Below, piece by piece: positions 45,886 through 54,383 of a stretch of DNA of 64,000 nt. The translations under genes and the position numbers were made by a program. Positions within the stretch are counted from its first letter, which is position 1. Each line of letters starts with the position of its first letter. This stretch comes from DASVTR01 sp036382855 (GTDB taxonomy: Bacteria; Acidobacteriota; Blastocatellia; Pyrinomonadales; Pyrinomonadaceae): the NCBI GenBank assembly GCA_036382855.1, contig DASVPO010000033.1, positions 1-64,000 of the forward strand. Reading direction: 5' to 3'. The notes under the pieces are model-generated. The model saw only the letters and a program-made list of their open reading frames with translations. It made no database searches and was not told the DNA's origin.

Positions 45886-46928
45886 TACATTCCCCCCAAG
45901 AGACCGGAACGGCGAAAGGCCGCGCCGAGTTCGTCCGTGTCGGGTGTGACCTGCTTCTTGTCTTCTTCCTCGCGCATCGCTAAGGGCGAAGCGCTTTCTG
46001 TTTCGGTCGGACTGTCTTCCGTGCCCGTGCCTGCGGCCCACAGTTCGGCGCGACCGGCGGCCGTAAAAATACGCGCAGGTGCTTCGCGCTCTTCGACCGC
46101 CTGCCGGACCGTGTCCGAACGCGGTAGCATATCGAAGGTCTCCGCTACCTCCTCGATGATGGAACGACCGATGGTTTCCGCTCCGGCGGCGTAGCCGATG
46201 AGCAAGGCGTTGTCACAAAGATTGTTGATGTTGCGCGGGATACCTTCGGAGCAGCGAAAGATGTAGTCAATCGCGCCGGGCGAGAAAATGTCTGTGCGCT
46301 CCGCGCCCGCGACGAGCAATCGAGAAGAGATATAACGTTCCGTCTCTTCGATGTTCGGCAGCGGCTTAATCTCACAACGCAGGGAGACGCGCTGCTTGAG
46401 TTGCCGCAGGTCAGGACTATTAACTACGTCGCGCAGTTCGGGCTGGCCCGTCAGCACGATCTGCAAGTGCTTGGCCGCATCCGACTCGAAATTCGAAAGC
46501 AAGCGAATCTCTTCGAGGACGTAGGGCGAAAGACCCTGCGCTTCGTCAACGATGAGCACGGTGCGCAGGCCCCTCGAATGGCGCGACTCCAGAGTCTTGC
46601 CGAGCGCAATCAACAGTTCGGACTTGGTTTCCCATTGCTGCACGTCGAGCAGGGTCGCGATGTGCTGGTAGAATTCCGGCACGGTCAGGCGCGGGTTGAA
46701 GACGTAGGCGACGAGCACCGTGCGGTCGAGGCGTTGGAGAATCCAGCGCAGGATGGTTGTCTTGCCTGTGCCGACCTCGCCCGTCACGACGACCAGACCC
46801 TTGCCGCTTTCGATGCCGTAGTGCAGGTTAGCCATCACTTCTGTGTGCGACGGCGTGAAGTAGATAAAGCGCGGGTCGGGCGTCAGCGCGAAGGGCAATT
46901 CTTTCAGACCGTAAAATTCTCTGTACAC
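45885..46928 (-). CDS. ExeA-like AAA ATPase, XrtA-associated
   Basis: Starts MYREFYGLKELPFALTPDPRF, the typical N-terminus of the ExeA/XrtA-associated ATPases. Walker A GEVGTGKTT lies at about residues 50-58, Walker B LIVDEAQGL near 128, and sensor region IVLTGQPEL after it. The C-terminal 80 residues are acidic linker. The start codon is GTG, with GGAG seven bases upstream. 347 residues. In known exosortase loci this ATPase sits beside the kinase and chain-length genes, as here; it may power assembly or regulation at the inner membrane. Confidence 0.92.
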   Translation of the reverse strand: MYREFYGLKELPFALTPDPRFIYFTPSHTEVMANLHYGIESGKGLVVVTGEVGTGKTTILRWILQRLDRTVLVAYVFNPRLTVPEFYQHIATLLDVQQWETKSELLIALGKTLESRHSRGLRTVLIVDEAQGLSPYVLEEIRLLSNFESDAAKHLQIVLTGQPELRDVVNSPDLRQLKQRVSLRCEIKPLPNIEETERYISSRLLVAGAERTDIFSPGAIDYIFRCSEGIPRNINNLCDNALLIGYAAGAETIGRSIIEEVAETFDMLPRSDTVRQAVEEREAPARIFTAAGRAELWAAGTGTEDSPTETESASPLAMREEEDKKQVTPDTDELGAAFRRSGLLGGM

Positions 46929-47032
46929 GTTTGAACTCCAGAAGCAGGAGCCGTCATTCTCGCTCGTCGGCTGAACCGCTGTTACTTCGTTCTCAACTCT
47001 TCCAACTCCTGCACGCGGTTTTCTCGAAATCT

Positions 47033-48646
47033 TTACGAAACGAAGCGGTCGAAGATATGCGAGGCTCTCAAGGCCAGAGCCAGAGCCGGGATGCTCGCAA
47101 TGGTGATGATGATTCCGGCGGCGAGCCAGAGCAGCCTGCGACGCGGACGGCTGCGCGCTTCCTGCGGCGTCAGCAGTTCGGGCACGGCGACGAGCACGGG
47201 CAAGCCCGTATAGTGCTCCGCATCGTTTGTCGTCTGAATCGTCAGCAGGCGCGGGGCTTCGGCGAGGGTGGCGAAAATCAGGCCGAGGAAGAGTCCGAGG
47301 AAGAGTCCGCCGGCAATCAGCAGCATACGCTTGGGCGCAACGGGAGTCTGCGGTAGGCTCGCCGGGTCGAGCACCTGAATCTTCTCGCCCTGCGAGTTGG
47401 TGGCGACCTGCGCGCTCGTGTCAATCTTGCTCTTCTTTTCCTGTAGGTCGTCGTAAATCGCTTTCGTCGTTTGATACTCACGGTCGAGCCTTTCAAGCTC
47501 AACCTGCGCGCCGGGCACTTTGTTGATGCGCGCCTGAATTTCTCCGAGAGCCGAATTGGTTTGCTGAAGCGCGCGCTCCTGTCGCGCGAGTTCGGTATCA
47601 ACGAGCTTCAGGTTGTACTCGATGGTCTTGTAGCGCGGGTCAATCAGTCCGCTGAGTCGCTGCTCTTCCTCCTTAATCTTGGCTTTCCAATCCTCAACCT
47701 GTAAGTCCATGTCGCGCTTGACGGAATCAAGCTGCGCCTGCTTGGCGATAACGTCCGGGTGCTTGGGCCTTAGTTCTGTCAGGAGGCGCTGCAATTCGGC
47801 TTCGAGCATAGCCTTCTGCTGGACCAGTTGCGACCAGCCGAGCGTGGTCTTCGGGTCTGTTATTTTGCGCGCAATCTCGCTGGCTTCCTGCTCGCGCTGT
47901 TTTGTGAGGTCGCCGAGTTGGCTGCTCAACATGGTGCGCTGGTCGCGCAGGCGGCCCGTCTCGTTGATGAGCGCCTTCTGTTGCTCGTAAAGCCCGGCCA
48001 ACTGCCCGATTAAGGATGTGCTTTCGGAGGGGAGAAAGCCAAGATTCTTCTGCATAAACTCAAGACGCTGCTGTTCGATAGCGCTGAGTTCGGTCTTTTT
48101 CTCGGCCAGTTGGTTGTCGAAAAGCTCCTTCGTTTTCGACGTTGTATTGTTGACCTCGGCCAGTTGGGCGACGACATACTTGTTTGCCAGTTCGGCTGTG
48201 ATGGCCTGCGTGGTGCGCGGATCGCGGGCGCGGTAAGAGATACGGAAGCCGCTGGTTGATTCGTCGCGCGTCTTATCAATCTCGACGCGCATGTCCTTGC
48301 GCATGCGCTCGACGAGAAGTTCCATCGGCTCGCCGCGCGATTCCTCAATCGCGTATGGACGATACTTGACGATTAAGGGTTCGAGTGTGGAGCGGCTGGT
48401 GACGACCTGATTGATGTTGTTGAGCAGGAGCGTCAGGTCGTTGGTCAGCGCAGGGACGACATCAGAAGGGACGGTCGGCGGCTTGACGACGACGAGCGTC
48501 GTGGATTCGTAAACGTCCGGCAGGCGCAGGACGACGAGCGTGATGGCGGTCGCAATCGCGATGGTCGGCAGAATAATCAGCCACTTGCGCTTCCAGATAA
48601 TTCGCGCGTACTCGCCCGGCGTGCGCTGGCGAAATTCGACACTCAT
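47033..48646 (-). CDS. Wzz/GumC-like chain-length determinant protein
   Basis: Inner-membrane polysaccharide co-polymerase. The first membrane helix (WLIILPTIAIATAITLVVL) is at about residues 24-42, a long coiled-coil periplasmic region follows (about 170-410), and a second helix (MLLIAGGLFLGLFLGLIFATL) is at about 440-460; an extra hydrophobic C-terminal segment lies near 510-530. The region before helix 2 contains the Pro-rich LPQTPVAPKR typical of the family. ATG at 48646 has AAGGAG eight bases upstream; GTG at 48655 is an alternative. About 537 residues. Confidence 0.93.
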   Translation of the reverse strand: MSVEFRQRTPGEYARIIWKRKWLIILPTIAIATAITLVVLRLPDVYESTTLVVVKPPTVPSDVVPALTNDLTLLLNNINQVVTSRSTLEPLIVKYRPYAIEESRGEPMELLVERMRKDMRVEIDKTRDESTSGFRISYRARDPRTTQAITAELANKYVVAQLAEVNNTTSKTKELFDNQLAEKKTELSAIEQQRLEFMQKNLGFLPSESTSLIGQLAGLYEQQKALINETGRLRDQRTMLSSQLGDLTKQREQEASEIARKITDPKTTLGWSQLVQQKAMLEAELQRLLTELRPKHPDVIAKQAQLDSVKRDMDLQVEDWKAKIKEEEQRLSGLIDPRYKTIEYNLKLVDTELARQERALQQTNSALGEIQARINKVPGAQVELERLDREYQTTKAIYDDLQEKKSKIDTSAQVATNSQGEKIQVLDPASLPQTPVAPKRMLLIAGGLFLGLFLGLIFATLAEAPRLLTIQTTNDAEHYTGLPVLVAVPELLTPQEARSRPRRRLLWLAAGIIITIASIPALALALRASHIFDRFVS

Positions 48647-48744
48647 GTGCGGCACTCCTTAAAGTTACTAACCGAAACAATCCGGCGGCCTTCTACTAAC
48701 TATTCATCGCACGGGCAACGAGCGACGAACTTTTACCGCCAACC

Positions 48745-48853
48745 TTTAAAAGCAACGATGAACGCAGCAACGATGAACTAGGAACGATGAAAGATGAACT
48801 GTCAAGCAGCTTGCCTGTCATTCGTCGTTCATCATTCATCGTTGCTGCGTTCC
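48745..48853. repeat. GAACGAT heptad hairpin after prsT-like gene
   Basis: Units AACGATGAACGCAGCAACGA (48753-48772) and GAACGATGAAAGATGAAC (48782-48799) are matched by inverted GTTCATCATTCATCGTTGCTG (split across 48826-48847). The loop spans about 48800-48820. It ends ten bases after the stop of the TPR lipoprotein gene. Confidence 0.85.
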
Positions 48854-48863
48854 TACTTTCTTC

Positions 48864-51221
48864 CTACAGCGTTGCGAGCGTGCGGCGCGCTTCGTCTGTT
48901 TCGGCGAAGCCGCCTTTCTCTCCGAGGCGCAGCGCCCGTTCGAGTTCGGCGCGTGCGGCCGCCTTGTCGCCTTTGCCCGCCAGCGCCATGCCCAGATGAA
49001 AACGGTAGGTTGCATTATTGGCATCGCGTGCGACGACCTTTTCCAGTTGCTCGACCGCAGCCGAATGCAGCCCTTGCTTGTAATAGACCCAACCGAGCGT
49101 GTCCGCGAAGCCCGGAATATCAGGCCGCTTCTGGACGACGCCCTGCGCGAGCCGCACGGCTTCGTCCATGTTGCCCTTGCCCTCGACGGCGTAGAGCCAC
49201 GCGAGATTGTTAGCTGCTTCGAGCGAGTTCGGGTCAAGCTCAAGCGCCTTGCGGTAGTTCTCGACGGCCGCATCGAAGTTGCCGCGCCCGTGCTCAAGCA
49301 GGCCCATCAGCGAATAGGCGAAAGCGCTGTTGGGGTCGCGCGCGACGATATTGCGGTACTCTGCAATGGCGCGGTCAACCTGATTGGTGTTGATGTAGAG
49401 CGCTGCCAGCTTTGAATACGCGGCCAGATACTTCGGTTCGAGTTCGAGCGCGCGGCGCAACTCTCTTTCAGCGCCTTCGGCATTGCGCTCATAGCCGTAG
49501 ATTTCGGCCTTCAGGTAATGAAGCGGAGCGCTGTTGGGCTGAGCAGAGAGTGCCTGATCGAGGCGCGCGTGCGCCTGGTCCAGTTTTTTCTGCGAATTAT
49601 AAATGATAATCAGACCGCTCAACGACTCGAAGTTGCTGCCGTCAAGCTTCAACGCCTGGTCGTAGAAGCCTGCGGCCTCGTCGGCCTTGTTCTCTTTGAG
49701 CGAGAGGATGGCAAGGTTAACGTAGGAAGAAGGGTCGTTGGGAGCAAGCTCCTTGGCCGCCATAAGGTCCGCGCGTGCGGCCTTCATATCACCGAGACTC
49801 AACTGCGCAGAACCGCGCGCCGTCAACGCTTTAGCGCGCAACTCGACGAGCATTTGCGGCGACGTTTCATAATCGGGCGCAGACTTTGCAAGTCGCTCGT
49901 TGAGTTCGTTGGCGAGCCGCAGGGCGTTTTTAGCGTCGCCGCTCTCAAGGTTAATCTGCACCTGCATCAGCTTGGCGGGCAGCCAGTCCGGGTAATACTT
50001 ATCGAGGTCTGCGGCGTAGCTGCGGGCCATGTCAAACTGGCGGATACGATAATTGGCGTCGGCCATGTAGTAGAGGCCGCTGCGGGAGTTTGGCTCCTGC
50101 TTCAAGACTTCCTTGAGGTCTTCGATGGCGGCGCGGCTATCGTTGGCCTGCATGCTGATGCGCGCACGCAGCAGCAAGCCCTGCGAGTCGTGCTCATTCT
50201 TCTTCAAGACTTCAGCGACCTGAGCGGCCGCGCCCTGCGTGTCGCCGCGACCGAGCATGATTTCACCGAGACGGTAGCGGCCGCGCGTGTAATCGGGCGA
50301 CTGCGTGAGAATCTCCTGATAGACGCGGATGGCGTCGTCCGGGCGATTGATGGTCGAGTAGAAATCTGCGAGCAGAGCGCGCCCGTCTGGCTTGTCCTTC
50401 TCCATCTCCGCGAGCGCTTTATAGACCTCTTCGGCCTTATCGAGCTGCTTATTGATAATATAGAAACTGCCGAGAGCCATTCTTGGCTCGCGCGACGCAG
50501 GCTCGACTTCGACGGCCTTCTTAAACTCACTTTCAGCTTCGCCCGCGCGATTCTGCGCAACTAGAAATCGTCCGTACTCGGCATGGGCCAAGGCCGAAGA
50601 TGGATTAACGTCAACGGCGCGCTTTAAAGTCTCCTCAGCTTTCTTCCCATCGTTGATGGTCGTATAGAAGCGGGCGAGGCTCAGGTAAGACTCGACGCGT
50701 TTGGGGTCAATCTCGATGGCGCGGTTGAGTTCTGCCAGCGCCCTTTCGGGGTGTGCCTTATCCTGCGCGTAGAGGACGGTCGCCATCAGGATGTGGCCCT
50801 CTATAAAGTTTGGGTCTTTGGCGAGCACTTCCTTGGCGAGGCGTTCGGCTTCGGCAATGTTTGGCTGGCGGCCAATCATGTAGTAGTTGCCGAGGCGGAC
50901 GCGCGAGTCAAGATGATTCGGGTCAAGGTCAATGGTGCGCTGGATTTCCTGCACGGCCTCCGCATAGCGCTGCAAGCCTTCGTAAGCCTGCGCGAGTCCC
51001 CAGTGGGCTGCGGCCAGTTTGTCGTCAATCTGGATGGCGTTGCGGAATTCGATGGAGGCTTCCTGAAACTTCTTCTCTTTCAGGAATTGGTCGCCTCGCT
51101 TGAGATGCTCTGCCTTCGAGGCTTCGGCATTCTTACAGCCGGAGAAGGCGAGCACGGCCACGAGCAGCAGGGAAAGAAAGGCGTAGGCGTAACTATGACG
51201 GGAGCACTCTTGATGTTTCAT
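48864..51221 (-). CDS. PrsT-like TPR lipoprotein of the exosortase system
   Basis: About 785 residues. A lipoprotein signal (LLLVAVLAFSGC) is followed by TPR repeats over nearly the whole length (for example AHWGLAQAYEGLQRYAEAV, AAYSKLAALYINTNQVDRAI, EAANNLAWLYAVEGKGNMDEAV). This matches the PrsT family of PEP-CTERM/XrtA loci. ATG at 51221 (AAGGAG upstream) is preferred to GTG at 51233. The leader resembles that of the next gene (TTTAAGGAGTG). Likely a periplasmic scaffold for the export machine. Sialic acid or lipid functions are not indicated. Confidence 0.9.
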   Translation of the reverse strand: MKHQECSRHSYAYAFLSLLLVAVLAFSGCKNAEASKAEHLKRGDQFLKEKKFQEASIEFRNAIQIDDKLAAAHWGLAQAYEGLQRYAEAVQEIQRTIDLDPNHLDSRVRLGNYYMIGRQPNIAEAERLAKEVLAKDPNFIEGHILMATVLYAQDKAHPERALAELNRAIEIDPKRVESYLSLARFYTTINDGKKAEETLKRAVDVNPSSALAHAEYGRFLVAQNRAGEAESEFKKAVEVEPASREPRMALGSFYIINKQLDKAEEVYKALAEMEKDKPDGRALLADFYSTINRPDDAIRVYQEILTQSPDYTRGRYRLGEIMLGRGDTQGAAAQVAEVLKKNEHDSQGLLLRARISMQANDSRAAIEDLKEVLKQEPNSRSGLYYMADANYRIRQFDMARSYAADLDKYYPDWLPAKLMQVQINLESGDAKNALRLANELNERLAKSAPDYETSPQMLVELRAKALTARGSAQLSLGDMKAARADLMAAKELAPNDPSSYVNLAILSLKENKADEAAGFYDQALKLDGSNFESLSGLIIIYNSQKKLDQAHARLDQALSAQPNSAPLHYLKAEIYGYERNAEGAERELRRALELEPKYLAAYSKLAALYINTNQVDRAIAEYRNIVARDPNSAFAYSLMGLLEHGRGNFDAAVENYRKALELDPNSLEAANNLAWLYAVEGKGNMDEAVRLAQGVVQKRPDIPGFADTLGWVYYKQGLHSAAVEQLEKVVARDANNATYRFHLGMALAGKGDKAAARAELERALRLGEKGGFAETDEARRTLATL

Positions 51222-51665
51222 TCGGACTGACACTCCTTAAAGGAACGCGGGCCGCAAAGTTTCCCACACAAGGCCGGAGCAAACGGCGCTTGGGAAAACT
51301 CGCGTGCGCGCTGATCGTGTTGATTGTGGCTACGCTTGACAACGGGGCGGCGGGCAAGACCGCCTGAAGTCTCAGGCAAACCACAAACAGCAAGTTATCA
51401 CGTCTGTTGATAAAGCCCCAACAACTATTTTACTCGTCGGTCGCTCCGGGCAAAGGAGACTAGAACCGTAAGGCTTCGTCAACAATTCTCAAAAATCTGT
51501 AATCGGCGGGAACGCTTCCCGCGCCTCCCTTTAACAAAAACGGGGAGAGACATCGAAAGAAAACGACGAATTGCTCCCTGTTTCCCGTAAACACTGACGC
51601 GCCCGGCCGGGCTCAACGGACTCTTTCGCTGTTAAGTTCAGTCTCAAACGCGGCAGTTTGCCGTC
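51222..51665. other. Intergenic region between EpsI and PrsT-like genes
   Basis: No gene supported. It holds a 7-bp perfect stem GCGGGAA/TTCCCGC at 51506-51522 that could end the exosortase-EpsI transcript, and presumably a promoter for the prsT-like gene. GEMM-type c-di-GMP riboswitch motifs were looked for and not found. Confidence 0.5.
51506..51522 (-). terminator. Short hairpin downstream of EpsI gene
   Basis: GCGGGAA (51506-51512) and TTCCCGC (51516-51522) with a CGC loop. On the minus strand, a T-run (ATTTTT) comes about nine bases later, too far for a classical terminator. Confidence 0.35.
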
Positions 51666-52325
51666 TCAATCTGGCACAAAGCCGGGCAGCACGGGCGCGA
51701 CTTCCGCAGCGAGCGCAGCCGCACTATCGAGTGCAGCCTGCTCGTCAGCCCCTACGGGCAGCATGATTCTCACCATCGCGCCGTCGCTGCGGCGGCGCTT
51801 AACGCTGTCAATGACCGTATAAATCTTACCCCAGTATTCGCTCGCCACCTTCCGGCCGCGCCCCTGATACCAGTAGAGGAGCAGTTGGCGATTGCTGCCG
51901 TTTTCGATGATGTAACGGTTGGCCTCAAAGGAGGGCGCACCGTTTGTGGGCTTGATTTCGATGGTGGCAGGGCTGTTCATCGTCCAGCCTGTGCCGGGCA
52001 GACAGTTGAGCGGGCTGTGGTAGGTCGCGCCGTTGCGTTGCGTTGCGTAGTAACCGACGTAGAAGTTGGCGGTGCGGCCATCGGGCGAGACGAAGCTGCG
52101 CGACAGGTAATCGTCGGCCCTGAGCACCTGCTCCGTCTCTTTATCGAAGCGCGTGTCCGCGCCCGTCTGCCGCCACTGCCCGACCTGCGCCGGAAACTCC
52201 TTCAACTCTCTACGCTCGACGCGCGCTTCGCCCGCACGCTCCCAGACGTTGATGACAACGCCGCTCAGGAGCAGCACGCCGAGCAGCACGCCAAAACGCC
52301 AAGACCGTTTCGTTTGATTACTCAT
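51666..52325 (-). CDS. epsI: EpsI family protein (exosortase-associated)
   Basis: A 219-residue protein of the EpsI/DUF3485 family: one N-terminal membrane helix (FGVLLGVLLLSGVVINVWE), then FPAQVGQWRQTG, YHSPLNCLPGTGW and LLYWYQGRGRKVASEYWGKIY, all characteristic. It acts with the exosortase in the same pathway and in some species is fused to it. Here it is separate, four bases downstream of the exosortase gene, so translation is probably coupled. The role in the sorting reaction is not known in detail. Confidence 0.93.
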   Translation of the reverse strand: MSNQTKRSWRFGVLLGVLLLSGVVINVWERAGEARVERRELKEFPAQVGQWRQTGADTRFDKETEQVLRADDYLSRSFVSPDGRTANFYVGYYATQRNGATYHSPLNCLPGTGWTMNSPATIEIKPTNGAPSFEANRYIIENGSNRQLLLYWYQGRGRKVASEYWGKIYTVIDSVKRRRSDGAMVRIMLPVGADEQAALDSAAALAAEVAPVLPGFVPD

Positions 52326-52329
52326 CCTC

Positions 52330-53394
52330 TTAGTCCGCTCCTTTCGCCGTTATCACGCCGACGGTCGCAGCCGTTGGAGCAGGAGCGTTGTTAGCTTTCG
52401 CGAGCGCTTCTTCCTTCTCGGCCCTGACTTCGTGCGCGACCGCGCCGCCCGGCTTGCTTCCCTTGCCTTTGTCGCCGCGCGTGCCTATGCGGTCGAGCAG
52501 CCAGCCGACGGCAAACAGCAGCAGGAAGGCGACGATGTAAACGACCCAGCCGGAGAAGGAATGGAAGAAGCCGTCTGCGACCTCCGTGCCGTAGTAGCGC
52601 GAGAGGATGCCCGTGCCGCTGACGCGCAGCGAGTTGGTCAGGATAGCAATCGGCACAGCCGATGCGACCAGAATCAACGAGCGCCAGAACGGATAATGTT
52701 TTAACGGTGAGAGCAGCCCGCCGCCGCCTTTGCCATCGCCGTCGCCGTCCGTGCGTTTCGGATGCGTGAAATAGGCGAAGACGACGGCCAGTGTCAGAAG
52801 CGTCATCAGTGAACGGATGCCGCTGCAAGCCTCAACGACTTCGAGTTTCTTCGGCTCGAAAGAGTTCAAAGGCATGAGCTCTATGACGTTGCCCTGCCTG
52901 TGCACAGGAATATCGAAGAGGCGCATGGACCAGACGGCGACGCGCGAGGCGAAGAGTTGGAGCGGGAAAGCGACCTTGTTGAAGATGATGGCCGGAATGG
53001 GAATCGCCAGCACGAGCAGCCCGAGCGGCACGAGCACGCGCCACAGCAAAGGGAAGCCCCAGAAATAGATCACGATTCCGGCGAGCATCAGGACGAGCGA
53101 CATGCGCTGTATGTAAAGCTCAGCGCCGGCCGTTCCGGCCCACAGCGCCAACACGGCAAGGCCGACGCACAACCCGCCCCACATGAGCGACGGGCGCATG
53201 CGGACGCGGGCGAGCCTCTCGCGTTCGGTCCAGAGAATGTAGCCGATGATGAAGGGAATCAGGAGGCCGTGCGAATAGTTTTCGTCAGTCCACCAATCGT
53301 GGCCGAGCTTGGCGAGCATCGTCCAGTAGACGAAGGCGAGCGCGGCGGCGATAGCGACAGGCTTCCAGAGAGACGGGGCGGTTGGGACACTCAT
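52330..53394 (-). CDS. Exosortase (XrtA-type)
   Basis: Multi-spanning transpeptidase that cuts the PEP-CTERM sorting signal. The proposed catalytic triad is complete: Cys190 in EACSGIRS, Arg257 in NSLRVSGTG and His278 in FFHSFSGW. YSHGLLIPFIIGYILW near residue 40 is the typical first periplasmic motif. About eight membrane helices; 354 residues, with a Lys/Ala-rich cytosolic tail (EKEEALAKANNAPAPTAAT). It leads the polysaccharide locus on the minus strand, as in other XrtA systems. A hairpin lies in its leader. Confidence 0.95.
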   Translation of the reverse strand: MSVPTAPSLWKPVAIAAALAFVYWTMLAKLGHDWWTDENYSHGLLIPFIIGYILWTERERLARVRMRPSLMWGGLCVGLAVLALWAGTAGAELYIQRMSLVLMLAGIVIYFWGFPLLWRVLVPLGLLVLAIPIPAIIFNKVAFPLQLFASRVAVWSMRLFDIPVHRQGNVIELMPLNSFEPKKLEVVEACSGIRSLMTLLTLAVVFAYFTHPKRTDGDGDGKGGGGLLSPLKHYPFWRSLILVASAVPIAILTNSLRVSGTGILSRYYGTEVADGFFHSFSGWVVYIVAFLLLFAVGWLLDRIGTRGDKGKGSKPGGAVAHEVRAEKEEALAKANNAPAPTAATVGVITAKGAD

Positions 53395-53417
53395 TTTTGA
53401 TTTTCGCGGAAAATTAC

Positions 53418-53452
53418 GGCGTGTCGCTGAGGGGCAATCTCCGCGACACGCC
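53418..53452 (-). promoter_or_regulatory. Hairpin in the exosortase leader
   Basis: A perfect 10-bp stem, GGCGTGTCGC (53418-53427) with GCGACACGCC (53443-53452), and three more pairs inside (GAG/CTC). It ends 24 bases before the exosortase start codon. On the minus strand it overlaps GGCTGGCGTGTCGC, which has the GG-N10-GC spacing of a sigma-54 promoter but a poor -12 box. It could be an attenuator, a protein site or a promoter element. Confidence 0.45.
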
Positions 53453-53649
53453 AGCCAGCATTACCCGTGGGCCCTAGGTTGGGCGCGCCCTTTTCAGAGC
53501 CGCACACTCGGCGCGCACGTCTAAGCTTAACGCAATCAATGGCCTCTAAACAATTAAAATCTGCGCCCGACGGCGCTTTATTACTAAAACGCCCAATCGC
53601 CTGCGATTTCCCTTTCCGGCGCAAAATGGCTACCCTGAGGCGTTTAGGG

Positions 53650-54033
53650 TCAATCCACCTGATACGTCGCGACGCTGGTCGGCGTCTCGAAGCAGCGCAC
53701 CTTGTAGACCTGCACGCGCTGGTCTGCGACGCGCGAGGCGACGCGCTCCAGTATGTAACGCGCTAGATTCTCAGCCGAGGGATTCAGTTCTTCGTCAAAC
53801 GGTTTTAGCTCGTTGATGTTGCGATGGTCCAGGTAGAGCACGACCTCATCGGCAGCTTCTTTCAGTTCGCCGAAGTCAACGAGCAGCCCTATGTTGTCAA
53901 GCTCGCGGCCGCGCGCGTAAATCTCCACCTTGTAGTTGTGCCCGTGCAGATTCTCGCATTTTCCCTTGTAGCCGCGCAGTTGGTGCGCGCTGGAAAAGTT
54001 GCGCTCAATCATCACTTCAAAAAAACCGCCCAT
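53650..54033 (-). CDS. queD: 6-pyruvoyltetrahydropterin synthase / QueD family protein
   Basis: Makes 6-carboxytetrahydropterin for queuosine, or a pterin. Zinc ligands are visible in SSAHQL and LHGHNYKVE, with the catalytic Cys in GKCENLHGH, and HRNIN and E for the active site later (NPSAENLARYI). Start at 54033 gives MGGFFEVMIERNFSSAH with AAGGAG 12 bases upstream; the frame runs further to 54090. 127 residues, the normal size. No queC, queE or queF is nearby. Confidence 0.92.
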   Translation of the reverse strand: MGGFFEVMIERNFSSAHQLRGYKGKCENLHGHNYKVEIYARGRELDNIGLLVDFGELKEAADEVVLYLDHRNINELKPFDEELNPSAENLARYILERVASRVADQRVQVYKVRCFETPTSVATYQVD

Positions 54034-54130
54034 CCCTGTCTGTCGCTCCTTCGCGGCGTGGCCGCCGTCGTCGTCCTTACTCGCGCACACACCCTTCAGA
54101 GGTCTCCGCGCGTGCCCCGGTCTCCTACGG

Positions 54131-54343
54131 CTACTGCTGCTCCATCTTCTTTCTCAGGCTGAGCGGGCGATTGTCCGTCCAGACCTCCTTGATGTATTCG
54201 AGACACTCCTGCTTCGTCCCAGACTTGCCTGCGTCCTTCCAGCCGATTGCGTTCTCGCGGTCTGCGGGCCAGATGGAATACTGCCCTTCGCCGTTAACCA
54301 CTACCTTGAACAGCCCATCGTCTCCACGCTTCTCAGAACTCAT
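54131..54343 (-). CDS. MbtH family protein
   Basis: A 70-residue MbtH-type protein: FKVVVNGEGQYSIWPADREN, then GWKDAGKSGTKQECLEYI and VWTDNRPLSLRKKM, with the conserved tryptophans. MbtH proteins bind the adenylation domains of nonribosomal peptide synthetases and help them fold and work. There is no such synthetase in the window, so the partner lies elsewhere. GGGAG is seven bases before the ATG. It lies 40 bp downstream of the helicase gene and 98 bp upstream of queD, probably by chance of gene order. Confidence 0.94.
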   Translation of the reverse strand: MSSEKRGDDGLFKVVVNGEGQYSIWPADRENAIGWKDAGKSGTKQECLEYIKEVWTDNRPLSLRKKMEQQ

Positions 54344-54383
54344 CTCATGCTCCCTTCCTGATTAGATTGAACGGCCTCAAGCT

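Noticed and set aside
49518..50564. 348-codon plus-strand frame
   Set aside because: Lies opposite the PrsT-like TPR gene; it is the mirror of repetitive coding DNA and has no recognisable motif.
51238..51665. c-di-GMP riboswitch upstream of the EPS genes
   Set aside because: A GGCAAACC-like string occurs on the wrong strand and no GEMM core follows.
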